A DNA stretch of 49,055 nt from assembly GCA_945870575.1 (NCBI GenBank), contig CAMBSK010000020.1, positions 1-49,055 of the forward strand, given 5' to 3'. Below are positions 35,197 through 44,771 of this stretch, piece by piece. A program made the position numbers and the translations under genes. How positions within the stretch are numbered: position 1 is the stretch's first letter; each line of letters opens with the position of its first letter. Origin of the DNA: Bordetella parapertussis. GTDB taxonomy: Bacteria; Pseudomonadota; Gammaproteobacteria; Burkholderiales; Burkholderiaceae_C. A model generated the notes under the pieces. It saw only the letters and a list, made by a program, of their open reading frames with translations. It was not told where the DNA came from and made no database searches.

Positions 35197-36408
35197 ATGA
35201 AGGTCTTTATCGAGCAAGCATTGTTTGAGCCCTACGCATATGCAGCCACAGAGCGTCTTGGCGCTTTAAAGCCTTTCGAATACGCGCAGACACGCAACCA
35301 CGTGCAAGGCGCGGTCAGCATGCTCTCGCCTTATCTGACCCACGGCGTTTTGAGCGTACCAGAGGTGGCCGAGCACATGTACCGGGTGCATCGCATGGGC
35401 GCACAGCACAAATTCATTTTTGAGCTGGCCTGGCGTGAATACTTTCAGCATGTGGAGTCATTGCTGGGCGAAGCCATACATCAGAATTTGCATGAAGGCG
35501 TGTTGCCAGATGAAGCCTACAGCAGGCAAATGCCGCAGGACGTGAGAAGCGGTGCCACTGGCGTACCGGTTATCGACCAGGCAGTGCGACAGTTGTATTT
35601 CAACGGTTATGTGCACAACCATGCGCGTTTGTGGCTGGCCAGTTATCTGGTGCATATCCGCAAAGTGCATTGGCGTGTCGGGGCCGACTGGATGTACAGC
35701 CATTTGCTGGATGGAGACATCGCCAGCAATTACCTGAGCTGGCAATGGGTGGCGGGGACGGCCAGCAGCAAGCCTTATCTTTTCAATGCAGCCAATGTGG
35801 CTGTGTATGCCCATGAGCCGTGGCACAGCCCGCAGACGGTGATAGACCAGGACATGGACACCATCGACATGATTGCGCGCAGCCGCGCCACGTTCACGCA
35901 GGCCTCACAGGCATTCGCCTCGGTGCAGGAACCGGATTTATTGTCCGCCCCGCCGCCCGAAGCCGGGTTGTTGCCGGCAGGCCTGGCGGCAGACAAGTTG
36001 ACTGACCGCGAGGTCTGGTGGATACATCCTTGGTCGCTGTCGGACAAACCGCCACCGTCCATGCCGACGGACGCCATGCGGGTGGCGGCCTGCTGGCACG
36101 AATGGACGCAGCTGCGTCCCTGGAGTCAGATGCGCTGGCTGTTCGTCTCCAAGGGCATGCACCACCTGGCCTCGCATTGCTGGTTTGAGGATGCGGCGCG
36201 CTTGACCGAGATATTCAGCAAGGCCAAAGCCGTGCATGTCTGGGATCACCGCAGTCTGCCGGATTGGCCGGGTGTGAACTGGGTGCGCCACAGGCCGCCG
36301 CGCCTGTGGCCAGCGCAGGAAGAACATTGCAAATCGTTTTCTGCCTGGTGGAACAAGGTCAACCGTTACAGACTGACTTTGCCGCAGTTGTTGCGCCGGA
36401 CTGCTTAA
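35197..36408 (+). CDS. photolyase/cryptochrome FAD-domain protein lacking the antenna domain
   Basis: The first half of this 403-residue protein matches the FAD-binding domain of DNA photolyases and cryptochromes: SPYLTHGVLS (44-53), FELAWREYF (75-83), TGVPVIDQAVRQLYFNGYVH (121-140) and GDIASNYLSWQWVAGT (173-188). The usual N-terminal Rossmann antenna domain (about 200 residues) is missing, with no room upstream for it. Instead there is a C-terminal region, 270-390, rich in Trp and His (VWWIHPWSL, RPWSQMRWLFVSKG, AVHVWDHRSLPDW) and of unknown function. Trp159 and Trp182 may match two of the three electron-transfer tryptophans; the third is not evident. Light-driven repair or sensing is possible but unproven. 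The ATG is 35197; a GTG at 35194 would add one residue. Confidence 0.75.
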   Translation: MKVFIEQALFEPYAYAATERLGALKPFEYAQTRNHVQGAVSMLSPYLTHGVLSVPEVAEHMYRVHRMGAQHKFIFELAWREYFQHVESLLGEAIHQNLHEGVLPDEAYSRQMPQDVRSGATGVPVIDQAVRQLYFNGYVHNHARLWLASYLVHIRKVHWRVGADWMYSHLLDGDIASNYLSWQWVAGTASSKPYLFNAANVAVYAHEPWHSPQTVIDQDMDTIDMIARSRATFTQASQAFASVQEPDLLSAPPPEAGLLPAGLAADKLTDREVWWIHPWSLSDKPPPSMPTDAMRVAACWHEWTQLRPWSQMRWLFVSKGMHHLASHCWFEDAARLTEIFSKAKAVHVWDHRSLPDWPGVNWVRHRPPRLWPAQEEHCKSFSAWWNKVNRYRLTLPQLLRRTA

Positions 36409-36412
36409 AACA

Positions 36413-38620
36413 TCAAGCGGCAGCTTTCACCTTCAAACGCCATGCATGTAGCAGCGGTTCTGTGTAGCCGCTGGGTTGTGCCATCCCCTGAAACACCAAG
36501 TCTGTGGCCGCTAGGTAGGCCTTGGATGTCGTGAAATGCCCGGCCATGGGTTGGTACAAAGTGTCGCCTGCGTTTTGCTTATCGACGACAGCGGCCATGC
36601 GCTCAAAGGTGGCGCTCACTTGCGCCTCGGGCACCACGTCGTGTTTCAGCCAATTGGCAATATGCTGGCTGGAAATGCGCAGCGTGGCGCGGTCTTCCAT
36701 CAGGCCGACGTTGTGTATGTCGGGCACTTTGGAACAGCCCACGCCTTGGTCGACCCAGCGCACCACATAGCCCAGAATGCCTTGCACGTTGTTATCTAGT
36801 TCTTGCTGTTTGTCGGCCTCGCTCCATGCGGCTTTGGCCACCACAGGCACCGTTAACAAGTCTTTCAGCAAGGAAGCGCGCTGCTTGTCTGCGTCAATGC
36901 TTTCCAGTTCTTTTTGTACATCAGTGACCAGTACCTGGTGGTAATGCATGGCGTGCAGAGAGGCGGCGGTAGGGCTGGGCACCCAGGCGGTGTTGGCACC
37001 GGCTTTGGGGTGCGCGATTTTTTGCTCCATCATGGCTTTCATCAAATCGGGCATGGCCCACATGCCTTTGCCGATTTGCGCCTTGCCGCGCAGGCCGCAG
37101 GACAAGCCGACCAGCACATTGTTCTTCTCGTAGGCGGCGATCCATGCGCTGCTTTTCATATCGCCTTTGCGCAGCATAGGACCGGCGTGCATGGCGGTGT
37201 GCATTTCGTCGCCAGTGCGGTCCAGAAAGCCGGTGTTGATGAATGCCACGCGGCTGGCAGCGGCGGCAATACACGCTTTCAAATTGACACTGGTGCGGCG
37301 CTCTTCGTCCATGATGCCCAGCTTCACCGTGCTGTCGGGCAAGCCCAGAATCTGCTCGACACGGCCGAACAACTCAGATGCAAACGCCACTTCGGCAGGC
37401 CCGTGCATTTTTGGTTTGACGATGTAAACTGAGCCGGTGCGTGAATTGCGGATACCGTTGGCGCCGTGGCCTTGCAAATCGTGCAAAGCGATGGCTGTGG
37501 TGACCATGGCGTCCATGATGCCCTCAGGAATTTCATGCGTGTGGCCGTCGGCACCGTCGTAAAGAATAGCCGGATTCGTCATCAAATGGCCGACGTTTCG
37601 CAAAAACAGCAGCGAGCGGCCATGCAGTTTCACCTCGGCGTTGCCCTTGGGCGAGTGGTAAAGGCGGTCAGGGTTGAGGCCGCGTTTGAAACTGTGTCCG
37701 CCTTTGGTCACGTCTTCGGTGAGCGTGCCTTTCAAAATACCCAACCAATTGCTGTAGGCCAGCAGTTTGTCCTCGGCGTCCACAGCGGCGACGGAATCTT
37801 CCAAGTCCAAAATGGTGGAGAGCGCGGCTTCCACCACCAAGTCGCTGATACCGGCCGGGTCGCTGGCGCCGATGGGGCTGGCCAGGTTGATTTGAATGTC
37901 TAAATGCAAACCGTTGTGAACCAGCAGCACAGAAGAGGGATGCGCAGCTTCGCCTTGGTAGCCCACAAATTGTTTCGGGTCTGCCAGCGCAGAGGTTTTT
38001 CCGGCTTTCAATAACACCACTAAAGCACCTTTGACCACGGCATAACCGGTGGCGTCGATGTGTGAGCCTTTTTTCAACGGTGCGGTGCGATCCAGCACGT
38101 AGCGCGCGTATTCAATGACTTTGGCGCCGCGTTTCTCGTTGTAGCCTGGGCCTTTGGCGCAGCCGTTGTCTTCAGAAATCACGTCGGTGCCGTACAAAGC
38201 GTCGTAGAGCGATCCCCAGCGTGCGTTGGCGGCGTTCAAGGCATAGCGGGCATTCAAAATCGGCACCACCAGTTGCGGACCGGCCTGCAAAGCCAGTTCC
38301 GCGTCCACATTGCGGGTGGTGGCTTTGGCTTTGGCAGGGACTGGCACCAGATAGCCTATGTCGTGCAAAAACGCTTGGTAAGCCTTCATGTTGGTGACCG
38401 GGCCGGGGTGGGCGCGGTGCCATTTGTCTAACTCGGTTTGCAAACGGTCGCGCTCGGCCAGCAAGGCCTTGTTTTTAGGTGCCAAGTCTTGCACCAGCTG
38501 GTCAAATCCCTTCCAGAAGCTGACGCTGGAAACGCCGGTTCCGGGCAATACCTGCTGGTCAATAAAGTTGTACAAAGGGGAGGCCACATGGAGTTTGTAG
38601 AGGGAGGTGCGCTGTGTCAT
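36413..38620 (-). CDS. glcB: malate synthase G
   Basis: GlcB condenses glyoxylate and acetyl-CoA to malate, the second step of the glyoxylate bypass and the route for glycolate use. The 735-residue length is that of the G isoform, not the shorter A isoform. Features include [54 protein letters not shown] and [20 protein letters not shown]. No isocitrate lyase or glycolate oxidase gene is nearby. It converges on the photolyase-like gene with a four-base gap and is divergent from argS. Confidence 0.96.
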   Translation of the reverse strand: MTQRTSLYKLHVASPLYNFIDQQVLPGTGVSSVSFWKGFDQLVQDLAPKNKALLAERDRLQTELDKWHRAHPGPVTNMKAYQAFLHDIGYLVPVPAKAKATTRNVDAELALQAGPQLVVPILNARYALNAANARWGSLYDALYGTDVISEDNGCAKGPGYNEKRGAKVIEYARYVLDRTAPLKKGSHIDATGYAVVKGALVVLLKAGKTSALADPKQFVGYQGEAAHPSSVLLVHNGLHLDIQINLASPIGASDPAGISDLVVEAALSTILDLEDSVAAVDAEDKLLAYSNWLGILKGTLTEDVTKGGHSFKRGLNPDRLYHSPKGNAEVKLHGRSLLFLRNVGHLMTNPAILYDGADGHTHEIPEGIMDAMVTTAIALHDLQGHGANGIRNSRTGSVYIVKPKMHGPAEVAFASELFGRVEQILGLPDSTVKLGIMDEERRTSVNLKACIAAAASRVAFINTGFLDRTGDEMHTAMHAGPMLRKGDMKSSAWIAAYEKNNVLVGLSCGLRGKAQIGKGMWAMPDLMKAMMEQKIAHPKAGANTAWVPSPTAASLHAMHYHQVLVTDVQKELESIDADKQRASLLKDLLTVPVVAKAAWSEADKQQELDNNVQGILGYVVRWVDQGVGCSKVPDIHNVGLMEDRATLRISSQHIANWLKHDVVPEAQVSATFERMAAVVDKQNAGDTLYQPMAGHFTTSKAYLAATDLVFQGMAQPSGYTEPLLHAWRLKVKAAA

Positions 38621-38781
38621 GCAAGGCTTTCAGGTAAATAAATAGGTAGTCTCGGCCGATCACCGATAATTTTGTATTTTAGGAGGTGGGTCGTGACGGG
38701 CTTGGGACCATTGAAAACCAGACACATCCTGTCACCTCTCGCCATGTTCCCGCCGGTGCGTAAGCGCCGCTTTTCTTTGGT

Positions 38782-38815
38782 CTGCCTGCTTGATTCAGCA
38801 GGCAGGTTTAGTTTC
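38782..38815 (+). terminator. terminator-like hairpin just upstream of argS
   Basis: CTGCCTGCT (38782-38790) pairs perfectly with AGCAGGCAG (38797-38805) around a six-base loop, followed by GTTTAGTTTC. It lies 23 bases before the argS start and downstream of any divergent promoter, so it could end a short leader transcript or attenuate argS. A longer imperfect pairing, GTGACGGG (38693-38700) with CCTGTCAC (38728-38735), lies upstream in the same gap. The rest of the 208-base glcB-argS gap shows no gene. Confidence 0.5.
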
Positions 38816-38828
38816 TGATTGTTTATAG

Positions 38829-40526
38829 ATGCAACAGGTTCAGCAAGACGTGCTGGCGGCATTGACCGCCGCCTTAGAAAGCTTGTCGCCCGGCAGCGGC
38901 GCCAAAGCCAGGTTTGAAACGCCTAAAGTGGCTTCGCACGGCGACTGGGCCGTCACCGCTGCCATGCAATTGGCCAAACCGCTGGGCCGCAACCCGCGCG
39001 AACTCGGTGAGCAGTTGCGTCAAAGTTTGTTAGACAGCGAAGCAGGCAAGCGTTGGTTATCAGCCATCGAAGTCGCCGGACCGGGTTTTCTCAATTTGCG
39101 GCTCAAGCCAGAGGCCAAACAGCAAGTGGTGCGGGAGGTGTTGAGTGCGCCAGCCGAATTCGGTCGACAGCCGCCTCACGGACAAAAACTGCTGGTGGAG
39201 TTTGTGTCTGCCAACCCCACCGGCCCTTTGCATGTCGGCCACGGCAGGCAGGCGGCGCTGGGAGACGCGATTTGCCATTTGTTTGACACCCAGGGCTGGT
39301 CGGTGCACCGTGAGTTTTATTACAACGACGCCGGTGTGCAAATTCAAACTCTGGCTATTTCGACCCAATGCCGCGCTTTAGGTTTCAAACCCGGCGACCC
39401 GCAGTGGCCGGAAAACGCTTACAACGGCGAATACATCGCCGATATTGCCCAGGATTTTTTGGCCAAGGAAACGGTCACGGCGGATGACCGCAGTTTCACC
39501 GCCAGCGGCGACGTGAATGATCTGGCAAATATCCGTGACTTTGCCGTGGCTTATTTGCGCCGTGAACAAGACCTGGATTTGAAAGCGTTTGACGTCAAAT
39601 TCGATCACTACTACCTAGAGTCCAGTTTGTACACCGATGGCCGGGTCGAGCGTGCGGTGGCCAGTTTGCAAGCCTCAGGCCACACTTACGAGCAAGACGG
39701 CGCCTTGTGGTTGCGTTCCACCGACTTCGGCGACGACAAAGACCGTGTCATGCGCAAGTCAGACGGCAGTTACACCTATTTCTTGCCGGATGTGGCCTAC
39801 CACCTCGCCAAATGGGAGCGCGGTTTCACCAAAGTCATCAACATCCAAGGCACTGACCACCACGGCACCATTGCCCGGGTGCGCGCCGGTTTGCAAGCCG
39901 CCTCTGTGCAGCAGGACTTGCAGATTCCCCAAGGCTACCCCGACTATTTGCTACACACCATGGTGCGTGTCATGCGCGGCGGCGAGGAAGTCAAAATTTC
40001 CAAGCGCGCCGGCAGTTACGTCACTTTGCGCGATTTGATTGAGTGGACCAGCAAAGACGCGGTGCGTTTCTTTTTGCTCAGCCGCAAAGCCGACACCGAG
40101 TACGTGTTCGATGTCGATCTGGCACGCGCCAAAAACAACGAGAACCCGGTGTATTACGTGCAGTATGCGCATGCGCGTATATGTTCCATTCTCGGTCTCT
40201 GGCAAACGCAGTCGAAAAGGGAATTCCATGAACTGCTGAATGTCGACCTCACGCCGCTGGAGAGTGCGCCAGCACAAGCGCTGATGATGTTGGTGGCCAA
40301 ATACCCGCAAATGCTGACCCAGGCTTGCGCCGACTTGGCGCCGCACGACGTGACGTTTTATTTGCGCGACCTGGCCGCTTGCTACCACAGCTATTACGAT
40401 GCCGAACGTATTCTGGTGGATGACGTTAAAACCAGAGACGCCAGAGTGGCACTGGTAAGAGCAGTCGCACTTGTTTTGTCGAATGGATTGGCGCTGCTAG
40501 GCGTTAAAGCGCCGAGCAGCATGTAA
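38829..40526 (+). CDS. argS: arginyl-tRNA synthetase
   Basis: ArgRS charges tRNA-Arg. The 565-residue protein has the N-terminal tRNA-binding domain ([20 protein letters not shown]), the HIGH-like motif in [14 protein letters not shown] (His-Val-Gly-His at 135-138), and the catalytic region [19 protein letters not shown]. The anticodon-binding helices end the protein. As in most ArgRS enzymes a clear KMSKS is replaced, here by [13 protein letters not shown]. It begins an argS-SPOR-dsbA run. Confidence 0.96.
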   Translation: MQQVQQDVLAALTAALESLSPGSGAKARFETPKVASHGDWAVTAAMQLAKPLGRNPRELGEQLRQSLLDSEAGKRWLSAIEVAGPGFLNLRLKPEAKQQVVREVLSAPAEFGRQPPHGQKLLVEFVSANPTGPLHVGHGRQAALGDAICHLFDTQGWSVHREFYYNDAGVQIQTLAISTQCRALGFKPGDPQWPENAYNGEYIADIAQDFLAKETVTADDRSFTASGDVNDLANIRDFAVAYLRREQDLDLKAFDVKFDHYYLESSLYTDGRVERAVASLQASGHTYEQDGALWLRSTDFGDDKDRVMRKSDGSYTYFLPDVAYHLAKWERGFTKVINIQGTDHHGTIARVRAGLQAASVQQDLQIPQGYPDYLLHTMVRVMRGGEEVKISKRAGSYVTLRDLIEWTSKDAVRFFLLSRKADTEYVFDVDLARAKNNENPVYYVQYAHARICSILGLWQTQSKREFHELLNVDLTPLESAPAQALMMLVAKYPQMLTQACADLAPHDVTFYLRDLAACYHSYYDAERILVDDVKTRDARVALVRAVALVLSNGLALLGVKAPSSM

Positions 40527-40537
40527 AGGTAAATCAC

Positions 40538-41134
40538 ATGGGATATTTTTTCACTCAGCGCGGCAACACCTTGGTCGGCTTTATTCTGGGTCTGGTCGTT
40601 GGCCTGACCGTCGCTTTAGGCGTGGCGGTTTACGTCACCAAGGTGCCGATTCCGTTTTTGAACAAAGGCCTCACTCGTAACGCAGAACAAGACGCGGCAG
40701 AAGAAAAGAAAAACAAAGACTGGGACCCGAACGCGCCTTTGTATGGCAAAACCCCAGCTGCCAATGCGCCGGCCGATCCGGTCAAGCCCGTGAAACCGGG
40801 CGAAGTCGCAGCCCCGCCGCAAGTTCCTGCACCCACGCCGGCCGCCTCTGAAGACCCGTTAGGCGACCTGGCCGCAGGCAAGGCGCAGCAGGCCGAGGCT
40901 TTTTATTACTTTGTCCAAGTGGGGGCTTTCCGCTCCACAGATGAGGCCGAAAGCCAACGTGCCAAACTGTCTTTAGGCGGTTTTGATCCGGCCATTTCGC
41001 AACGCGAACAAGAAGGCAAAATCATTTACCGGGTGCGCGTCGGCCCTTACGACAGCAAGTCGCAGGCCGAGCAAATCCAGACACAATTGAAATCCAATAA
41101 ATTCGAGTCAGCCTTGATTCGGGTGCAACGTTAA
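40538..41134 (+). CDS. SPOR-domain membrane protein (FtsN-like)
   Basis: This 198-residue protein has a short cytoplasmic start, one transmembrane helix (residues about 12-33, LVGFILGLVVGLTVALGVAV), and a Pro/Ala-rich linker. It ends in a C-terminal SPOR domain (about 122-197, YYFVQVGAFRSTDEAESQRA to the end). SPOR domains bind denuded septal peptidoglycan, so a role at the division site is likely. The layout resembles FtsN, though too little is conserved outside the SPOR domain to call it ftsN. It sits 11 bases after argS and 17 before dsbA. Confidence 0.88.
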   Translation: MGYFFTQRGNTLVGFILGLVVGLTVALGVAVYVTKVPIPFLNKGLTRNAEQDAAEEKKNKDWDPNAPLYGKTPAANAPADPVKPVKPGEVAAPPQVPAPTPAASEDPLGDLAAGKAQQAEAFYYFVQVGAFRSTDEAESQRAKLSLGGFDPAISQREQEGKIIYRVRVGPYDSKSQAEQIQTQLKSNKFESALIRVQR

Positions 41135-41151
41135 ACGAGAAAGGTCTTACC

Positions 41152-41805
41152 ATGCAACGTCGTCAATTCAATGCGCTAACTACTGGCGCACTGGCCAGTG
41201 TGATGCTCAACCCCTGGCAGCAGGCGCTCGCGCAAGGCGCCGCTTTCAAGTCCGGTACCGATTACATGGTCTTGCCCAAGCCGCTGCCCACCGATGTGGC
41301 CAAAGGCAAAATCGAAGTGCTTGAGTTCTTTTGGTACAACTGCCCGCATTGCAACGCGTTTGAACCTGCCCTGAGCGCCTGGGGCAAAAAACTGCCCAAA
41401 GACGTGGAGTTAAAGCGGGTACCGGTGCGTTTTCGTGAAGATTTTGAAGCCCAGCAGCGGGCTTATTACGTGCTCGAAGCCCTAGGCAAGGTTGAAGAGC
41501 TGCAAAGCAAGATGTTTGCTTCGATTCACGTGGAGAAACAAAATCTGGCCAAGCTCGACGCCCTGGTGGTCTGGGCCGAGAAAAACGGTATCCCCGGCGC
41601 CAAATTCACCGAATTGTTCAACTCCTTTTCTGTGGTCGGCAAGGCGCGCCGCGCCGCCCAACTGCAAGAGCAGTTCAAGGTTGAAGGCGTGCCGGCGTTG
41701 GGCGTGGGCGGCCGCTTTTATGTAGACGGCAGCCTGGCGGGTTCCATGGAACGTGCTTTACTGGTCACCGATTTCCTGCTGGGCGAGATCCGTAAAGGGC
41801 GTTAA
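41152..41805 (+). CDS. dsbA: thiol:disulfide interchange protein DsbA
   Basis: DsbA introduces disulfide bonds in periplasmic proteins. The 217-residue precursor has a signal peptide of about 28 residues beginning MQRRQF and ending ALAQG. The twin arginines suggest that Tat or Sec export should both be considered. The active site is C64-PH-C67 in FFWYNCPHCNAFEP, and the cis-proline loop is VEGVPALGVGG. The size fits DsbA. It lies in the argS-SPOR-dsbA order usual in Burkholderiales. Confidence 0.95.
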   Translation: MQRRQFNALTTGALASVMLNPWQQALAQGAAFKSGTDYMVLPKPLPTDVAKGKIEVLEFFWYNCPHCNAFEPALSAWGKKLPKDVELKRVPVRFREDFEAQQRAYYVLEALGKVEELQSKMFASIHVEKQNLAKLDALVVWAEKNGIPGAKFTELFNSFSVVGKARRAAQLQEQFKVEGVPALGVGGRFYVDGSLAGSMERALLVTDFLLGEIRKGR

Positions 41806-41820
41806 TGGCATTGGCTGGCA

Positions 41821-42417
41821 ATGCCTCTACAATGCGATGCATTCATCCACCTCAGCAATTTTCGTGCCTTGAAAAACCTACTCCTCATCGGTTGTTTGTT
41901 GATGACGCCCCATCTGGTGGCGTTGGCGGAAAAAGCCGACCGCCAAAAACCCATGAACGTCGAGTCCGATAACCTTGAGCACGACGAACTCAAACAAACC
42001 AGCTTATTCACTGGCAAGGTGTTGGCGACCAAGGGCAGCATCACCATGCGCGGTGACCGCATCGAGGTGCGACAGGATCCGGACGGTTACCAGTTCGGCG
42101 TCATCAAACCCCTGGCCGGACAACTGGCTTTTTTCCGGCAAAAACGCGAAGGCGTGGATGAATGGATTGAAGGCGAAGCCGAGCGTATCGACTATGACGG
42201 CAAAGCCGACAGGCTGACGCTGTTCGGGCGCGCCGACTTCCGCCGTTATCGCGGCACTGTGCTGAGCGATCAGGTCACCGGTCAGCGCATCATTTACGAA
42301 AACCTCGCGGATCAATTCACGGTCGACGGCATCGTCGGCGGTGTCAAACCGGCCAACGGAACCGGACGTGTGCGCGCCGTGTTGACACCCAAGCCCAACA
42401 ACGAGGCCGGCAAGTGA
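41821..42417 (+). CDS. lptA: LPS transport periplasmic protein LptA
   Basis: LptA (198 residues) forms the periplasmic bridge that carries lipopolysaccharide from the inner to the outer membrane. After a signal-like hydrophobic stretch ([17 protein letters not shown]), the OstA domain has [40 protein letters not shown] and a later beta repeat. The ATG at 41821 gives extra N-terminal residues; a TTG at 41869 would begin right at the signal peptide. lptC, which usually precedes it, is replaced by dsbA. It overlaps lptB by four bases. Confidence 0.92.
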   Translation: MPLQCDAFIHLSNFRALKNLLLIGCLLMTPHLVALAEKADRQKPMNVESDNLEHDELKQTSLFTGKVLATKGSITMRGDRIEVRQDPDGYQFGVIKPLAGQLAFFRQKREGVDEWIEGEAERIDYDGKADRLTLFGRADFRRYRGTVLSDQVTGQRIIYENLADQFTVDGIVGGVKPANGTGRVRAVLTPKPNNEAGK

Positions 42418-43175
42418 CTTTTGCTGCGGCGGCAACCGGTCAGTTGGAAGTGCGTCATTTGCAAAAAAGCTATATAGGCCGTCAGGTGGTTCAGGATGTT
42501 TCCATCACCGTCAGCAAGGGCGAAGTGGTGGGTTTGCTAGGCCCCAACGGCGCGGGCAAAACCACTTCTTTTTACATGATCGTCGGGTTGGTTCGTGCTG
42601 ACGCCGGCTTGATTTCAATTGACGGCGTGGCGGTGGAGCACATGCCGATCCACAAGCGCGCCAGCATGGGCCTGAGCTATTTACCGCAGGAAGCCTCCAT
42701 CTTTCGCAAACTCAATGTCGCTGATAACGTGCGCGCGGTGCTGGAGTTGCAGCAGGATGAAAAAGGACGGTCCTTGCCCGCCACCGAGATCGAGCAACGC
42801 CTGACCCATTTGCTGCAGGAACTGCGTATCGAGCATTTGCGTGAATCCTCGGCGCTGTCCTTGTCCGGCGGCGAACGTCGGCGGGTGGAAATTGCCAGAG
42901 CCTTGGCCACGCAGCCGCGCTATATCTTGTTGGATGAACCTTTCGCCGGCATCGATCCGATTGCCGTGCTTGAAATTCAGCGCATCATCGGTTTTCTGAA
43001 ATCCAAGGGCATAGGCGTGTTGATCACCGACCACAATGTGCGCGAAACCTTAGGAATTTGCGACCACGCCGCCATCATCAGCGAAGGCCGGGTACTGGCT
43101 GAAGGTAAGCCGCAGGACATCGTCCAAAACCCCGAGGTACGCCGGGTGTACTTGGGCGAAAACTTCCGAATGTAA
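42414..43175 (+). CDS. lptB: LPS export ABC transporter ATPase LptB
   Basis: LptB powers extraction of lipopolysaccharide from the inner membrane together with LptF, LptG and LptC. The 253-residue protein has Walker A G43-PNGAGKT-50, the signature LSGGE at 150-154, Walker B ILLDEP at 171-176 and the switch His207 (ITDHNV). It starts at GTG 42414, overlapping the lptA stop by four bases, so the two are translationally coupled. rpoN follows 15 bases later, the common order. Confidence 0.96.
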   Translation: MTFAAAATGQLEVRHLQKSYIGRQVVQDVSITVSKGEVVGLLGPNGAGKTTSFYMIVGLVRADAGLISIDGVAVEHMPIHKRASMGLSYLPQEASIFRKLNVADNVRAVLELQQDEKGRSLPATEIEQRLTHLLQELRIEHLRESSALSLSGGERRRVEIARALATQPRYILLDEPFAGIDPIAVLEIQRIIGFLKSKGIGVLITDHNVRETLGICDHAAIISEGRVLAEGKPQDIVQNPEVRRVYLGENFRM

Positions 43176-43190
43176 AGACGGACACGCAGC

Positions 43191-44771
43191 ATGAAGCAAG
43201 GCCTCTCACTGCGCGTCTCGCAACACCTGGCACTCACGCCGCAGCTACAGCAATCAATCCGACTGTTACAGCTGTCGACGCTGGAATTAAGCCAGGAAAT
43301 CGAACAAATGCTAGACGACAACCCGTTTCTTGAAAAGGAAATGGAAGACTTGGCCGCGCGAGAAGACTTCGGTTTGACCCAGGAAGATACGGTGGCAGCA
43401 CCTACTGAGGCCGAGCCTGATAACGACAGTTGGGACGGCCCCATGGACCGCGTCAGCGAAGTGCGGATCGAAACCGCCAGTGAAGCGCCGGATGCGCCGC
43501 TGGACGCTGCCGGCGTGGCCGAAAGCTGGGACGGCGACGGCAGCGTCGAGTTTTCACCGGACGACAGCGAATGGGGAGGGGATGCCCCGGCGCGCAATAA
43601 CAACAACGACGACGAAAAAGCGCAAGCCACCGAGCTGGCGCGTAACCAGGAATCGCTCACCGCGTTTTTGCACCGCCAGGCCTTGTCATTGCGGCTGGAT
43701 GACACCGACCGCGCCGCCTTGCGTTTTCTGATTGAGTCGCTGAACGATGACGGTTACCTGGAAGACAGTTTCCAAACGCTGGCAGAAAGTTTGGCCGGTG
43801 ACGACTTGGAGCAATGCGAAGAACTGGTACACCGTTTTCAAGTCGCTTTGGGTTTGCTGCAAAGCTTAGAGCCCACCGGCGTGGGCGCGCGCGACCTGGG
43901 GGAATGTTTGCGACTGCAATTGCAGGCCATTCCGGCTGACTCCGAAGAACGTTCCGCGGTGCGCGCCTGCGCGCTGGCCATCTGCAAACAGCCTTTGGAG
44001 CTTTTGGCCAAGCGGGATGTCAAACGGCTGGTGTTGGCGGTGGGTGCTGGCGAGATGGAGGTCAAAGTTGCTATTGCCTTGATTGCCAGGTTAGAACCCA
44101 AGCCGGGGCGTCGCTTTATTGATGTGGAGCGCAATGTCGTGGTGCCCGATGTGCTGGTCACGGCCAGCGGACTTGACAGGCAAGGCTTGCCGCAGTTTCG
44201 CGCCATGCTCAATCCTGAGGTCATGCCGCGTCTGAAAGTGAACGATATTTATGCGAACGCCTTGAAAGGCAGCAAGGGCGACAGTCACGCCGGTTTGCAA
44301 CAGAGATTGCAAGAAGCACGTTGGATGATCAAAAACATACAACAACGCTTCGACACGATTTTGCGTGTGAGCAACGCCATCACGCAGCGGCAAAAAAGTT
44401 TTTTCATCCATGGTGAACTCGCCATGAAGCCCATGGTGTTGCGCGAGATTGCCGAAGAGCTGGGTTTGCACGAATCCACCATCAGCCGCGTCACCACCGC
44501 CAAGTACATGCACACGCCTTACGGCACCTTCGAGTTGAAATATTTCTTTGGCTCGGGTCTGGGCACGGACAGCGGCAACAACGCGTCCAGCACGGCAGTG
44601 CGCGCACTCATCAAGCAATTGATTGCCAGCGAAAACCCGAAAAAACCACTGTCGGACAACCAACTCTCCGACATGCTCAAGGAGCAAGGCATTGAATGCG
44701 CACGCCGCACCGTGGCCAAATACCGAGAAGCCTTGCGCATAGCGCCTACCAACCTGCGAAAAACGCTGTGA
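43191..44771 (+). CDS. rpoN: RNA polymerase sigma-54 factor
   Basis: Sigma-54 recognises -24/-12 promoters and needs enhancer-binding ATPases. The 526-residue protein has the Gln/Leu-rich region I (MKQGLSLRVSQHLALTPQLQ), an acidic region II (residues about 65-140), the core- and DNA-binding region III, and the RpoN box ARRTVAKYRE at residues 504-513. The helix-turn-helix region reads LREIAEELGLHESTISRVT. In most relatives hpf-ptsN-hprK follow; here an rRNA methyltransferase gene does, overlapping by four bases. Confidence 0.96.
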   Translation: MKQGLSLRVSQHLALTPQLQQSIRLLQLSTLELSQEIEQMLDDNPFLEKEMEDLAAREDFGLTQEDTVAAPTEAEPDNDSWDGPMDRVSEVRIETASEAPDAPLDAAGVAESWDGDGSVEFSPDDSEWGGDAPARNNNNDDEKAQATELARNQESLTAFLHRQALSLRLDDTDRAALRFLIESLNDDGYLEDSFQTLAESLAGDDLEQCEELVHRFQVALGLLQSLEPTGVGARDLGECLRLQLQAIPADSEERSAVRACALAICKQPLELLAKRDVKRLVLAVGAGEMEVKVAIALIARLEPKPGRRFIDVERNVVVPDVLVTASGLDRQGLPQFRAMLNPEVMPRLKVNDIYANALKGSKGDSHAGLQQRLQEARWMIKNIQQRFDTILRVSNAITQRQKSFFIHGELAMKPMVLREIAEELGLHESTISRVTTAKYMHTPYGTFELKYFFGSGLGTDSGNNASSTAVRALIKQLIASENPKKPLSDNQLSDMLKEQGIECARRTVAKYREALRIAPTNLRKTL

